A stretch of DNA of 64,000 bases from Chloroflexota bacterium. GTDB lineage: Bacteria; Chloroflexota; Anaerolineae; Promineifilales; Promineifilaceae. Made by a program: the position numbers and the translations under genes. Shown one piece after another: positions 9,012 through 17,825 of the stretch (its first letter is position 1; each line of letters starts with the position of its first letter). The notes beneath the pieces are model-generated. The model saw nothing but the letters and a program-made list of their open reading frames with translations, ran no database searches and had not been told where the DNA came from. The stretch covers positions 16,856 to 80,855 of the forward strand of contig JAGOMA010000023.1 of the NCBI GenBank assembly GCA_017993775.1, read 5' to 3'.

Positions 9012-9332
9012 CTAGAGGAATCGAGGGGGCGGGTTGGGCGGAGCGTTGACGGCCGTATGCGGCGCGTATATCAATACAGCCCAGGAATCGATCAGCAGGG
9101 AAACGGCCGTGTGCGTTTCGGAAGGCGGGGGAAACATGTCTGGGCAGGGGCAGGTGTGGCCAGACCGGGTGTTGGCATTGGCTTCCGCCAGACGGACGGT
9201 ATCGTGGCAGGGGGTGGTAGGAACGGCCGTTTCCGCCGTGCGATCACAGGCCGGATTGTCCATCAACATGACAGGCCGACCTAAAATCACCACAACCAAA
9301 ACCACTGTTACCCATCGCCACATGGGCATCAT
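9012..9332 (-). CDS. Doubtful small secreted protein
   Basis: A 106-residue frame begins with a possible signal sequence (MMPMWRWVTVVLVVVILG) and continues with a Pro/Thr-rich, Cys-containing tail that includes three peptides written by the ACGGCCGT palindrome. I recognise no family. In favour: the hydrophobic start and position between two genes with no other candidate. Against: no clear ribosome binding site, low-complexity tail. It may be chance. Confidence 0.3.
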   Translation of the reverse strand: MMPMWRWVTVVLVVVILGRPVMLMDNPACDRTAETAVPTTPCHDTVRLAEANANTRSGHTCPCPDMFPPPSETHTAVSLLIDSWAVLIYAPHTAVNAPPNPPPRFL

Positions 9333-9406
9333 TGTAACAAGCAGGCAGGCAATCCCCTAAATGATTGCGAAATGATCTCACCCACTCTTAAGCAGGCACG
9401 CGCCTG

Positions 9407-10492
9407 TCAATCACGTTTCAGGCCAAAGAGCCTTAGCAGCCGGTCGCGCCCGGCTTGAATCTGCAATTTGCGCGCCTGCCACGTGCCCACAATGCCAAAC
9501 GGCAAGAACATAACCAGCACAATATAAATCACGCCCAACAAAAAGGCGGCATTTTCGCTAAACCATTTGTCCAGATAAAACTCCAGCAGGCGAAAAACGG
9601 CCGCCCCAACCAACGCCCCGCTCAATGTGCCAATGCCGCCAATCAGAATGATGAGCAGCGCGGCCACCGTCCAGCCCAAACCGGCCACCGACGGGCTGAC
9701 AATGGGCTGGTGGAGCGTATGGAAAAATCCGGCAAACGCGGCCGTAATCGACGACAAGATGAGCGCTGTCAGCTTGAAATAAAAGGTGTTATACCCCAAC
9801 ATCAGCGCCCGGTTCTCGTTTTCGCGGGTAGCAATGCACACACGGCCGGTGGGCGAATCGACAAAACGGCGGTAAACCAGATAGACAAAAAAGGTGAAGA
9901 ACAACGTAATCAGGTAAAAGCGGAACCGTTCCACCGAGGTGTTGATCCAGGCCGGGACGATAACGCCCTGGAGGCCGACATCTGCGCCGGTGTAGGCCAC
10001 CAATTCGTTGGAACTGACGACAATTTCAAACACGGAAGCCAATCCCAGCGTAACCAGGGCAAAGGTGATGCCTTTGACGCGGGGCAGCACCAGACCAAAC
10101 AGCAGCGCCTGGACAAATCCGGCCACAATCACGGCCAACACGGTGACGCCCAGGTTCCAATGAAAGTTTTTCAGGGCAATGCCGGTGAGATACGCGCCGA
10201 CGGCAAAAAACATGGCATGGCCGAAAGAGAGCAGGCCGGTAATGCCCAAAATCAAATCGTAGCTGATGGCGTAGATGGCCAGGATGAAAATTTCGATCAT
10301 CAGGCCTTGCAAAAATTTGGCGCTGCCGTTTTCATTGTTGAGTACGGCCGTTAGCGGCTGGCCATCAATCACTGCCACAATAAAGGGGAATAAAATCATC
10401 ACAACCAGCGTCGCCAGCAGTCCCCAGTTCGTTTTGAACCAGGAAACGAGGCCGGTTTGTTGGATTTCTGTTTGTTGTATCGTCGATTGCAT
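9407..10492 (-). CDS. livM: Branched-chain amino acid type ABC transporter permease LivM
   Basis: 361 residues with about ten transmembrane helices and the LivM pattern: GLLSFGHAMFFAVGAYLTGI near residues 85-105, the cytoplasmic coupling loop with SPTGRVCIATRENENRALMLGYN, and IGGIGTLSGALVGAAVF. It is the last gene of the livJ-G-F-H-M run and starts 6 bp after the livH stop, with its ribosome binding site GGGAGG inside the end of livH, so translation is probably coupled. LivM-type permeases also serve systems for aromatic and other organic acids, which fits the acyl-CoA genes upstream. Confidence 0.93.
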   Translation of the reverse strand: MQSTIQQTEIQQTGLVSWFKTNWGLLATLVVMILFPFIVAVIDGQPLTAVLNNENGSAKFLQGLMIEIFILAIYAISYDLILGITGLLSFGHAMFFAVGAYLTGIALKNFHWNLGVTVLAVIVAGFVQALLFGLVLPRVKGITFALVTLGLASVFEIVVSSNELVAYTGADVGLQGVIVPAWINTSVERFRFYLITLFFTFFVYLVYRRFVDSPTGRVCIATRENENRALMLGYNTFYFKLTALILSSITAAFAGFFHTLHQPIVSPSVAGLGWTVAALLIILIGGIGTLSGALVGAAVFRLLEFYLDKWFSENAAFLLGVIYIVLVMFLPFGIVGTWQARKLQIQAGRDRLLRLFGLKRD

Positions 10493-10498
10493 GGTCGA

Positions 10499-12061
10499 TT
10501 AATCCTCCCGTCCAAACAAACCGTTGGGCAGCAGCAGCAAAATGATCACCATGAGCAGCACCGTGGAAGCAGGCACCAGCGGCGGTGAGGGTTTGAAAGG
10601 TTCGGCCAAAAAGGGCAGGTTGATGCCGATCTGGCCGTATTTGATGATGAACTGCTGCAAAACCCCTACCAGCACCGCTCCGGCAGCCGCGCCAGGGTAG
10701 CTGGTCAGCCCGCCGATGGCCAGGGCAATCAGGGCCAGCAGCAAAAACTGGGTTCCCATGGCGCTGGATAACCCCATGGAAGGCGCGGCTAAAACGCCGC
10801 CCAAAGCAGCCAGAGCCACGCCCAGAGCAAAGACCATCGTGAAAACCTGACGCACGTTGATGCCCAGGGCTTCGACCATTTCGCTGTCTTGCACGCCGGC
10901 GCGGATGATCATGCCCAGGCGGGTGCGCTGCAGCAGCAGCCAGACGGCCACCAGGACGATGAAGCCGATGATGATGATGAAGATTTCGTTATAGGTGCGA
11001 ATGCGGCTGTCGAACAAAAAGATGGTTGAGCAGTTGTTGGCCAGTCGCTCGGCCAGGCTGGTAATTTCGCCGCCGCAGCCTGCGCCTGTTCCGGCGAAGA
11101 TGTCAGGTTTGGGCATGGTAAATTCGGGGCGGCCCCAAACAGCGCGGACCAATTCGATGCCGATGAAGCTGATGCCCAGGGTAAGCATGATTTGGTAGAT
11201 GGGGCGGTCGTATAACGGCCGTATCATCGTACTCTCAATCAAACCCCCTAAAACAGCGCCCGCCAGCGTCGCCGCCACAACGGCCACAAAAAAGAGGGCG
11301 GCGTTGTTCAGGCCAAACAACCAGGTTGTCAGGGCGTCGTTGGCAAAATAAACCATCAGGCCAACCAGCAAGAAAGTGCCGGCAATGATGAGTGGGGTTT
11401 TGGAGATGTAAGAGGGGGGAACGGCCGTTTCCCGCATCTGCTGCAGCCCTACAATCGCCGCCGCCAACAATACGCCGCCCAACAAAAGCCCTACCATCAA
11501 CAGGAGCGGCGGCAGCCCTGCGGCTACAGCCGACGCCGGTATCTGCATCGTCCCCTGGCTCAAGGCCAGCGAAAACGTCGAAGGACTCTCGGCAAACACC
11601 TCAGGATCCCACTTCGCCAGCGGCCACTGCGACAATGCGCCATACAAAAGCGCCAGCGCCACCACCAGACCCAACCAGGGCCAGATTTTTCCGCCCCACC
11701 CACTCACACGCCGCCGACCTAAAAACACCGCCAGCAGCGGCATCAACACCAGACCGGCCGCCAATAAGGCTAAGGGCGTTATCCCGTCGACAAAGGTGTC
11801 TGGGCGCACATAAACTGTCCAACCAATGTACGCGCCCAGCATAAACATCTCGCCGTGCGCCAGATTCAGCACATCCATCAGGCCCAAAATCAACGAGAAA
11901 CCAGAGGCGACCAGAAATGTAATCGCCCCCACAGCCAGGCCGCGCAGCACGGTAATCACCCAATCCCCTGTCTCCATGCCCTGCGACGCCGATACAAACA
12001 AAAATGCCAAAACCGCCAGCACAATCACCCGCGTCCGATTCTTCTTCAAAGTCTCAACCAT
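10499..12061 (-). CDS. livH: Enlarged branched-chain type ABC transporter permease LivH
   Basis: 520 residues, against about 290-300 for usual LivH. The family core is plain: GFSLILGLMDVLNLAHGEMFMLGAY at the start and GLIESTMIRPLYDRPIYQIMLTLG, RTRLGMIIRAGVQDSEMVEALGINV and GGLTSYPGAAAGAVLVG later. Between the first and second core blocks (about residues 80-275) lies an extra segment of some 150-200 residues with several more hydrophobic helices. A second insertion carries GTGAGCGGEITSLAERLANNCS before the coupling region. It sits between livF and livM. The enlargement may go with the double-domain binding protein; that link is inference. Confidence 0.9.
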   Translation of the reverse strand: MVETLKKNRTRVIVLAVLAFLFVSASQGMETGDWVITVLRGLAVGAITFLVASGFSLILGLMDVLNLAHGEMFMLGAYIGWTVYVRPDTFVDGITPLALLAAGLVLMPLLAVFLGRRRVSGWGGKIWPWLGLVVALALLYGALSQWPLAKWDPEVFAESPSTFSLALSQGTMQIPASAVAAGLPPLLLMVGLLLGGVLLAAAIVGLQQMRETAVPPSYISKTPLIIAGTFLLVGLMVYFANDALTTWLFGLNNAALFFVAVVAATLAGAVLGGLIESTMIRPLYDRPIYQIMLTLGISFIGIELVRAVWGRPEFTMPKPDIFAGTGAGCGGEITSLAERLANNCSTIFLFDSRIRTYNEIFIIIIGFIVLVAVWLLLQRTRLGMIIRAGVQDSEMVEALGINVRQVFTMVFALGVALAALGGVLAAPSMGLSSAMGTQFLLLALIALAIGGLTSYPGAAAGAVLVGVLQQFIIKYGQIGINLPFLAEPFKPSPPLVPASTVLLMVIILLLLPNGLFGRED

Positions 12062-12081
12062 ACTGTCACCCGATCATATTA

Positions 12082-12141
12082 TCGATTTGCGATTTGCGAT
12101 TTACGATTTGTCGCAATCGTCAATCGCAAATCGTCAATCGT
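12082..12141. repeat. Word-repeat hairpin (CGATTTG words) before livH
   Basis: CGATTTG/CGATTTA words occur about four times, then the complementary CAATCG/CAAATCGT words occur four times, filling the 86-bp gap between livF and livH. The two halves can pair. No ribosome binding site is seen within it. Confidence 0.8.
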
Positions 12142-12147
12142 CAATTT

Positions 12148-12852
12148 CTATGCTGCTCCCAAATACCGGTGAATTGTCTCTTCGTCGTGTACCAGGTCGG
12201 TCATCAGGCCATGCTTCACCGATTGGCCTTCTTCGATAATGACATACCGTTCGGCTAGTTTGCTGGCTACGACAAAATTTTGTTCCACCAACAAAACAGT
12301 TGTATTCGCCGCCAATTTTTGAATCGCCGCAATCATTTGTTCGATGATCACCGGGGCCAAACCTTCGCTCGGTTCGTCAATAAGCAGCAGTTTGTTGTCT
12401 GGAACCATAGCCCGCGCCACGGCCAGCATTTGCTGCTGCCCGCCGGATAGGTTGGTCCCAGGCAGTTTGATCAACCGCTTTAAATCGGGAAACAACCCAA
12501 AAATAAACTCTTCCTTGCGCGCCAGGTCCCCTTTCTCGCGTTCGGCTATCTTCAGGTTTTCGGCCACGCTTAAATCGCGAAATATCGCCCGATGTTCCGG
12601 CACAAAGCCGATGCCCATATTGGCGATGTCAAAACTGCGGCGGCCTTGAATCGCTTCACCATTGAAGATAATGTTGCCCTGGCTCGGCGGCGTCAGTCCA
12701 ATAATCGACTTGAGCGTGGTTGTTTTGCCCGCGCCGTTACGGCCCAACAGCACCGTAATGCTGCCCTTGGGCACTTCCACGGACACGCCTTCCAAAATGT
12801 GGAACTGCCCGATGAAGGTGTGGATAGTTTGTACTTCGAGTAAATTTGTCAT
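12148..12852 (-). CDS. livF: Branched-chain type ABC transporter ATPase LivF
   Basis: 234 residues from ATG at 12852; an upstream start would add 22 residues of low-complexity sequence. Motifs: Walker A GRNGAGKTTTLK, Q-loop near GIGFVPEHRAIF, signature LSGGQQQMLAVARAM, Walker B LLLIDEPSEGLAP and switch VLLVEQN. The EGLAP after Walker B is the LivF mark. It pairs with LivG to drive the LivH/LivM channel. Confidence 0.95.
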   Translation of the reverse strand: MTNLLEVQTIHTFIGQFHILEGVSVEVPKGSITVLLGRNGAGKTTTLKSIIGLTPPSQGNIIFNGEAIQGRRSFDIANMGIGFVPEHRAIFRDLSVAENLKIAEREKGDLARKEEFIFGLFPDLKRLIKLPGTNLSGGQQQMLAVARAMVPDNKLLLIDEPSEGLAPVIIEQMIAAIQKLAANTTVLLVEQNFVVASKLAERYVIIEEGQSVKHGLMTDLVHDEETIHRYLGAA

Positions 12853-12927
12853 GATAGTTTGCCAGTTTGTTTGTTGGTGTGTTGATGTGTGGGGCGGAAA
12901 CGGCCGTTGCCCCACCAACCCAACCAG

Positions 12928-13689
12928 CTACTGATACAACGCGCCCAGGTACGCCTTTTGCACCGTCTCATTGGCGCTAATTTCCTGTGGCGTCCCTTCA
13001 GCCAACACTTCACCATAATGCATGACGGTGATCATATCCGAGACGTTCATGACCACGTTCATGTTATGCTCCACCAACATAATGGTCTTATTACCGGCCG
13101 CCTGAATTTCACGAATAAGCGCCATCAATTCCGGCACCTGTTCGGAAGCCATACCGGCCGTCGGCTCATCCAACAACAGCAGCTCCGGGTCTGGAGCCAG
13201 GATCATGCCCAATTCCAGTTTACGCTGGTCGCCATGCGGCAGCGTGCGCGCCAATGACAATGCGCGCTCCCCCAGCCCTACCTGCTCGATAACCTGCCGA
13301 GCGCGTTCTTCATACTGGGGGAAAGCGCGATACGAACGAAAAAATTTAAAGTTATCTCGACCCAACGACTGGCTGGCCAGACGGATATTTTCCATCACCG
13401 TCAGGTTTGGAAAAATATTGGTGATCTGGAAAGAACGGCCGATCCCCTGATGGACCGTCCGGTGAACTGGCAAACGGGTAATATCGTCACCTTTGTAAAA
13501 AACCTGACCGCTGGTAGGCTGCAAATTCCCACTGAGCAGGTTAAAGAAAGTCGTCTTGCCGGCCCCATTTGGCCCGATGATCGAGTGAAATGAGCCAGTC
13601 TTTACCTTCACGCTCACATCGGCCACAGCCACCAACGCGCCAAACTCCCGGCGCAGGCTGCGTGTCTCTAGAATGATGTCGTTCGCCAT
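12928..13689 (-). CDS. livG: Branched-chain type ABC transporter ATPase LivG
   Basis: 253 residues from ATG at 13689, which has GGAG about 10 bp upstream; the longer frame runs into a word-repeat spacer. Motifs: Walker A GPNGAGKTTFFN, Walker B LLLLDEPTAGMA and switch IMLVEHNMNVVM. The signature region reads LPHGDQRKLELG, the LivG form rather than LSGGQ. It lies between the binding protein and livF genes. Confidence 0.95.
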   Translation of the reverse strand: MANDIILETRSLRREFGALVAVADVSVKVKTGSFHSIIGPNGAGKTTFFNLLSGNLQPTSGQVFYKGDDITRLPVHRTVHQGIGRSFQITNIFPNLTVMENIRLASQSLGRDNFKFFRSYRAFPQYEERARQVIEQVGLGERALSLARTLPHGDQRKLELGMILAPDPELLLLDEPTAGMASEQVPELMALIREIQAAGNKTIMLVEHNMNVVMNVSDMITVMHYGEVLAEGTPQEISANETVQKAYLGALYQ

Positions 13690-13703
13690 AGTTGCTCCGT
13701 GTT

Positions 13704-13785
13704 CCGTGATTCGTGATTCGTGTTCCACGTTCCTGAGCCGATTGTTGCGGCTCACGGACTACGGTTCCCGAATCACGAATCACGG
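13704..13785. repeat. Perfect 17-bp inverted repeat of GTGATTC words between livJ-like gene and livG
   Basis: The stretch 13704-13720 (CCGTGATTC words) is the exact reverse complement of 13769-13785, with a 48-nt loop that itself has GAGCCG/CGGCTC. Word copies continue on both sides up to the binding protein stop. It may act as an attenuator that makes binding protein more abundant than ATPase. Confidence 0.8.
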
Positions 13786-13800
13786 TTTACGCTTTACGCT

Positions 13801-16443
13801 TTATTCGCCGCTCAAGCTGCCATACGGCAACTCGCCGCAGCGGTCTTTCAGCTCTTCCGGCAGCAGGCAAGGAACGTCTGGCCGGGTGGTAGCCACGTAA
13901 TCGAAGAACCGGAATTCCGGATCGTCGACATTGGTCAAAGTTACAATGTACATATCCTGGATGGCTACGTGGTCTTCCGGGCGAATGTAGATAGTTCCCT
14001 TCGGTCCCTCAAACTCCATGCCTTCCATGGCCGCAATCATGGCCTCGGCGCTGATGTCGCCGCCGGTGGCGCGCAGCGCATTGGCAATGAGCAGCGAAGC
14101 GTTCATGGCGTCAGCGTCGAAGAGATCAGGCGGCACGCCCTGGTTTTCCATCGTCTTGGATACCAGCCAATCGTTGATCTCGTTGTTGGCGGCGGTGTAA
14201 TGGTAAAGAATACCACTGGTCGTGCCGATGGCGTTGGCAAAGAAGGTCGGCAGGACCACGTTATCGACGAAAGCAGAAGCCATCACCATCTCATCCATCA
14301 CGCCCAATTCTTGCGCCGCCTGCATCATGGGCACAAAACCGCCGCCGGCCCAGGTGACCAGGAAGGCTTGCGCGCCTGAATCCATCACCTGTTCCATGTA
14401 AGGCGTAAACTCGGTGGTGTCGGCCGGGGCAAAGATGTCGTCGGCCACGAATTCGCCGCCGTACAGCGTGCAGGCATCGCGGAAAGCGGCCGCGCCGCCG
14501 TACCCAAAGGAGTAATCCGGGGCGATCTGCACGAAGGTGCTGTAATCATTGACCAGGTATTGGCAGATGTTGACGGCGTCCTGGTAGTTGTTGCGGCTGG
14601 TGCGGAAGGTGTACTCATTAAAGCTGACGCCAGTGATGTCGTTGGCGGCGGCCGGAGCCACAATCAACGGAATCTGGTTTTCGCGGGCCAGTTCTTGCAG
14701 GGTGGCCGTGGCGCCGGAGCTAACCGTGCCGACAAGGATATCGACGCCAATGTCTTCGATGAGTTCGCGGGCGACGGTGGCTGTTGTGTCCGGGGTGCTT
14801 TGATCATCACGGACGTAGACTTCGATGGGGCAGTCGTCGAGTTGGAAGTTCCATTGGTTGTCGGAGACGACCTCAGCGGGCGCGCCGGTGGCGTATTCCA
14901 GGCCATAGGGGAAACTACGCAAGACGTGAGCGCCATAGATAGCCAGCGCGCCTGTGGCGTCGGTGATAAGGCCAACTTTGACAGGTTCGGTGCATACGGC
15001 CGTTCCCCCCATCGCCGCTTCTTCAGCCGGAGCCTGCGTCTGCGAAATGTCGCCCAACGCGCCTATCGGCAGCTCACCGCAGCGATCTTGCAGCCCTTCC
15101 GGCAGCAAACAAGGCACATTAGGCCGCGTGGTCTTCACCAGGTCGAAGAACTTAAATTCCGGATCATCGACATTGGTCAGGGTAACGATATACATATCCT
15201 GAATGGCCACATGGTCTTCGGCGCGAATATCAATCGTGCCCTTCGGCCCTTCAAACGACATGCCTTCCATCGCGCCAATCATGGCGTCAGCGCTGACATC
15301 GCCGCTTGTTTTCTTGACAGCTTCCACCAACATGATGGCCGCATTCATGCCATCGGCGTCAAACAAGTCCGGCGGCACGCCAAAGCGGGCTTTGGTCTGC
15401 TCGACCAGCCAATCGTTGATGGGGTTGTTGGGTGCGGTGTAATGGTAAAGAATACCACTGGTCGTGCCAATGGCGTTGGCGAAGAAGGTCGGCAAAACCA
15501 CATTGTCGACAAAACCGGAAGCCATCGCCATCTGGTCGAAGACGCCCAATTCTTGCGCGGCCTGCATCATGGGCACAAAACCGCCGCCGGCCCAGGTGAC
15601 CAGGAAGGCTTGCGCGCCCGAATCCATCACCTGTTCCATATAAGGCGTAAACTCGGTGGTGTCGGCCGGGGCAAAGATGTCGTCGGCCACAAATTCGCCG
15701 CCAAATAAGGTGCAGGCATCGCGGAAAGCGGCCGCGCCGCCGTAACCAAAGGAGTAATCCGGGGCAATCTGGACGAACGTGCTGTACTCTTGAGTCAGGT
15801 ATTCGCAGATGTTGACGGCGTCCTGGTAATTGTTGCGGCTGGTGCGGAAGGTGTATTCATTAAAGCTGACGCCAGTGATGTCGTTGGCGGCGGCCGGAGC
15901 CACAATCAACGGAATCTGGTTTTCGCGGGCCAGTTCTTGCAGGGTGGCCGTGGCGCCGGAGCTAACCGTGCCGACGAGGATGTTGACGCCCACGTCTTCG
16001 ATGAGTTCGCGAGCTACCGTAGCGGTAATGTCCGGCGTGCTCTGGTCATCGCGGACGTAGACCTGGAATTCGCAGCCGTTTAGCGTGTAGCTGGTGTAGT
16101 CGCCGTTGTCAACGGCTTCGCTGCCGGTGGCGTATTCCATGCCCAGCGGGAAGCCGCGCATGATGTGCGCGCCGTAGATGGCTAACGCGCCGGTCTGGTC
16201 GGTGATGAGACCAATTTTTACCGGCTCGGCGCAGGCCAGATCGCCCATGGCATCGGCCGCAGGGGCTTCTGTCGGTTGTTCGACCGGGGCTTCGGTGGGG
16301 ACGGCAGCCGGCGCTTCGGTTGGCTGTTCAGCCGGCGCTTCGGTGGCGGCCGGGGCTGTTTCGGTGGGTGTGCCGCCACAGGCAGCCAGGGCCAAAATCA
16401 GCAATAGAGACAACAAAGTGAACAAAGTGATGTGACGTTTCAT
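13801..16443 (-). CDS. Tandem-fused double substrate-binding lipoprotein of the Liv transporter (LivJ-like)
   Basis: 880 residues, about twice the normal 380-420. A lipoprotein signal ends at LALAAC (Cys22), followed by a Pro/Thr/Ala linker (about 23-65) and two complete type I periplasmic-binding domains. Each begins with C-x-EPVKxGLITDxTGALAIYGAH and ends with PCLLPEx2xDRCGELP. The repeat period is 414 codons. The middle of each domain (from about VRDDQSTP to HYTA) is almost identical, while both ends differ. The single ACGGCCGT palindrome of this gene lies at the junction. It heads the liv operon and should catch the transported organic acid or amino acid outside the membrane. Whether both pockets bind the same ligand is unknown. 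Confidence 0.93.
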   Translation of the reverse strand: MKRHITLFTLLSLLLILALAACGGTPTETAPAATEAPAEQPTEAPAAVPTEAPVEQPTEAPAADAMGDLACAEPVKIGLITDQTGALAIYGAHIMRGFPLGMEYATGSEAVDNGDYTSYTLNGCEFQVYVRDDQSTPDITATVARELIEDVGVNILVGTVSSGATATLQELARENQIPLIVAPAAANDITGVSFNEYTFRTSRNNYQDAVNICEYLTQEYSTFVQIAPDYSFGYGGAAAFRDACTLFGGEFVADDIFAPADTTEFTPYMEQVMDSGAQAFLVTWAGGGFVPMMQAAQELGVFDQMAMASGFVDNVVLPTFFANAIGTTSGILYHYTAPNNPINDWLVEQTKARFGVPPDLFDADGMNAAIMLVEAVKKTSGDVSADAMIGAMEGMSFEGPKGTIDIRAEDHVAIQDMYIVTLTNVDDPEFKFFDLVKTTRPNVPCLLPEGLQDRCGELPIGALGDISQTQAPAEEAAMGGTAVCTEPVKVGLITDATGALAIYGAHVLRSFPYGLEYATGAPAEVVSDNQWNFQLDDCPIEVYVRDDQSTPDTTATVARELIEDIGVDILVGTVSSGATATLQELARENQIPLIVAPAAANDITGVSFNEYTFRTSRNNYQDAVNICQYLVNDYSTFVQIAPDYSFGYGGAAAFRDACTLYGGEFVADDIFAPADTTEFTPYMEQVMDSGAQAFLVTWAGGGFVPMMQAAQELGVMDEMVMASAFVDNVVLPTFFANAIGTTSGILYHYTAANNEINDWLVSKTMENQGVPPDLFDADAMNASLLIANALRATGGDISAEAMIAAMEGMEFEGPKGTIYIRPEDHVAIQDMYIVTLTNVDDPEFRFFDYVATTRPDVPCLLPEELKDRCGELPYGSLSGE

Positions 16444-16534
16444 ATTCTCTTATCCTCCTCAAAAATCTAAAAATGTTGGATTTAAACCTGTCGAATCGTG
16501 AGTTGTGATTGGGTTTTTCACATAATGGCCTCCG

Positions 16535-16921
16535 TTAGATTTCCAGGTCTTTGACCAGGACCAGGGCTTCCCCTTCACAAACAATCGTACCGACCGGATT
16601 GGTGCAGGTGGTACGCAGGTTGACTAAATCTTTATCGGGGCGCAGGCGGGTGATTTCGACCACGGCCGTTATCACCTCTGCCACATTCGCCGCCGCTGGA
16701 TAACTTAACTGCTGCTTGAGCCAGTTCGTGCCGCGCCCCGGCAGCCGTGTGCCCAGCAAATCGGAAATCATGCCGGCGAGTAGGGGGCCGGGCACGGCCG
16801 TTTCCGCCCGTTCGCCAAAATGCAGCCCATCGTCGCCAGTTAACCGGCGATAAGCCGCCACGTCCTCGGGCAAAAAAGTTCTCGTCGTGCTGGCCGATTG
16901 GCCGATGGTTAGTCCTTTCAT
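16535..16921 (-). CDS. MaoC-like acyl dehydratase (variant active site)
   Basis: 128 residues with the hot-dog fold pattern of MaoC/R-hydratases: FLPEDVAAYRRLTGDDGLHFGE, then PGPLLAGMISDLLGTRLPGRG and a C-terminal beta sheet. The usual catalytic pattern GDxNPxH is one residue shorter here (GDDGLH), so the Asp-His spacing is changed and hydration of 2-enoyl-CoA is likely but not certain. It is one of two MaoC genes flanking a crotonase gene and lies just upstream of the transporter operon. Confidence 0.8.
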   Translation of the reverse strand: MKGLTIGQSASTTRTFLPEDVAAYRRLTGDDGLHFGERAETAVPGPLLAGMISDLLGTRLPGRGTNWLKQQLSYPAAANVAEVITAVVEITRLRPDKDLVNLRTTCTNPVGTIVCEGEALVLVKDLEI

Positions 16922-16995
16922 GTGTCCTCAAGAGATAGAGTGTAGAATTAGAAGCGGGTGCCACCTCTCTATCTCTTCACTCTTCACTCTTCACT

Positions 16996-17778
16996 CTACA
17001 CTTTCCGCTTGCGCCGCAGCTCGTCCACAAACGCTTGAAATCCGGCCATCGCCTCGCCGTGGGCCACTTCTTGCACAAACTGCTGGCGTTCCGCTTCCAG
17101 GCGACGGGCAATTTCATCGCGGTCCGGGTAGAGCAGGCGTTTGGTGCGGCGGATGCTGCCCTGTTTTTTGGCGGCGATGTCTTGGCCGATGGCCACGGCC
17201 GTTTCGCGCAGTTGGTCGGCCGGAACGAGGCGGTTGGCCAGGCCCCAGGCAACGGCCGTGGCCGCATCAATCTTGGCGTTGGTAAACAAGACCTCGGCGG
17301 CCCGCTGCCGCCCGATCACCTGGGGCAGCAGAGCCGTCCAGCCGCCGTCCGGGCTGGGGCCAACGACGCTGTAGTAAGGCGTGAAGCTGGCTTCCGGCGT
17401 CACCAAAACGATGTCGGCAGCCAGAGCCAGTCCGATGGAACCGCCGGTGGTTGTGCCGTTAACGGCCGTAATCACCGGTATGGGCAAATCTAACAGCGCC
17501 AAAATCACCCGGTTGAGCAGGCCAACGATTTCGCTGGCGTACAATTCGGCCATGTGCTCGTGCTCTACAAAGCCGAGGGCGTCGCCGCCGGTGGAAAAGG
17601 AACGGCCGTTAGCCTGCAAAATGAGGGCGCGGGTGGTGGTGGGGGTGGCGGAAACGGCCGTGATCCCATCCAGCAGTTCCTCCAGAAAAATGGGAACCAG
17701 GCTGTTATGCCGCTGCGCCCGATTCAACGTCAGAATCGCCACCGGGCCGTTTGTCTCGTGTAAAACTAGGTCACTCAT
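16996..17778 (-). CDS. Crotonase-family protein (enoyl-CoA hydratase/isomerase) lacking both usual Glu residues
   Basis: 260 residues with the crotonase fold: N-terminal AILTLNRAQRHNSL, oxyanion region RSFSTGGDALGF and the GTTTGGSIGLALAADIV helix. In hydratases this helix has a catalytic Glu at the position of Gly in GSIGLALA, and the second Glu is replaced in TPYYSVVGPSPDGG. Both acid residues are therefore missing. It may be an isomerase or another superfamily reaction. It is flanked by two MaoC genes, which could supply hydratase activity instead. Confidence 0.85.
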   Translation of the reverse strand: MSDLVLHETNGPVAILTLNRAQRHNSLVPIFLEELLDGITAVSATPTTTRALILQANGRSFSTGGDALGFVEHEHMAELYASEIVGLLNRVILALLDLPIPVITAVNGTTTGGSIGLALAADIVLVTPEASFTPYYSVVGPSPDGGWTALLPQVIGRQRAAEVLFTNAKIDAATAVAWGLANRLVPADQLRETAVAIGQDIAAKKQGSIRRTKRLLYPDRDEIARRLEAERQQFVQEVAHGEAMAGFQAFVDELRRKRKV

Positions 17779-17825
17779 GGTTGTTTTAGAATATGGTTTA
17801 CGATTTACGATTTGCGATTTGCGAA

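Noticed and set aside
13801..16443. Two separate binding protein genes
   Set aside because: There is one open frame without a stop or second signal peptide between the domains, so it is a fusion in this sequence.
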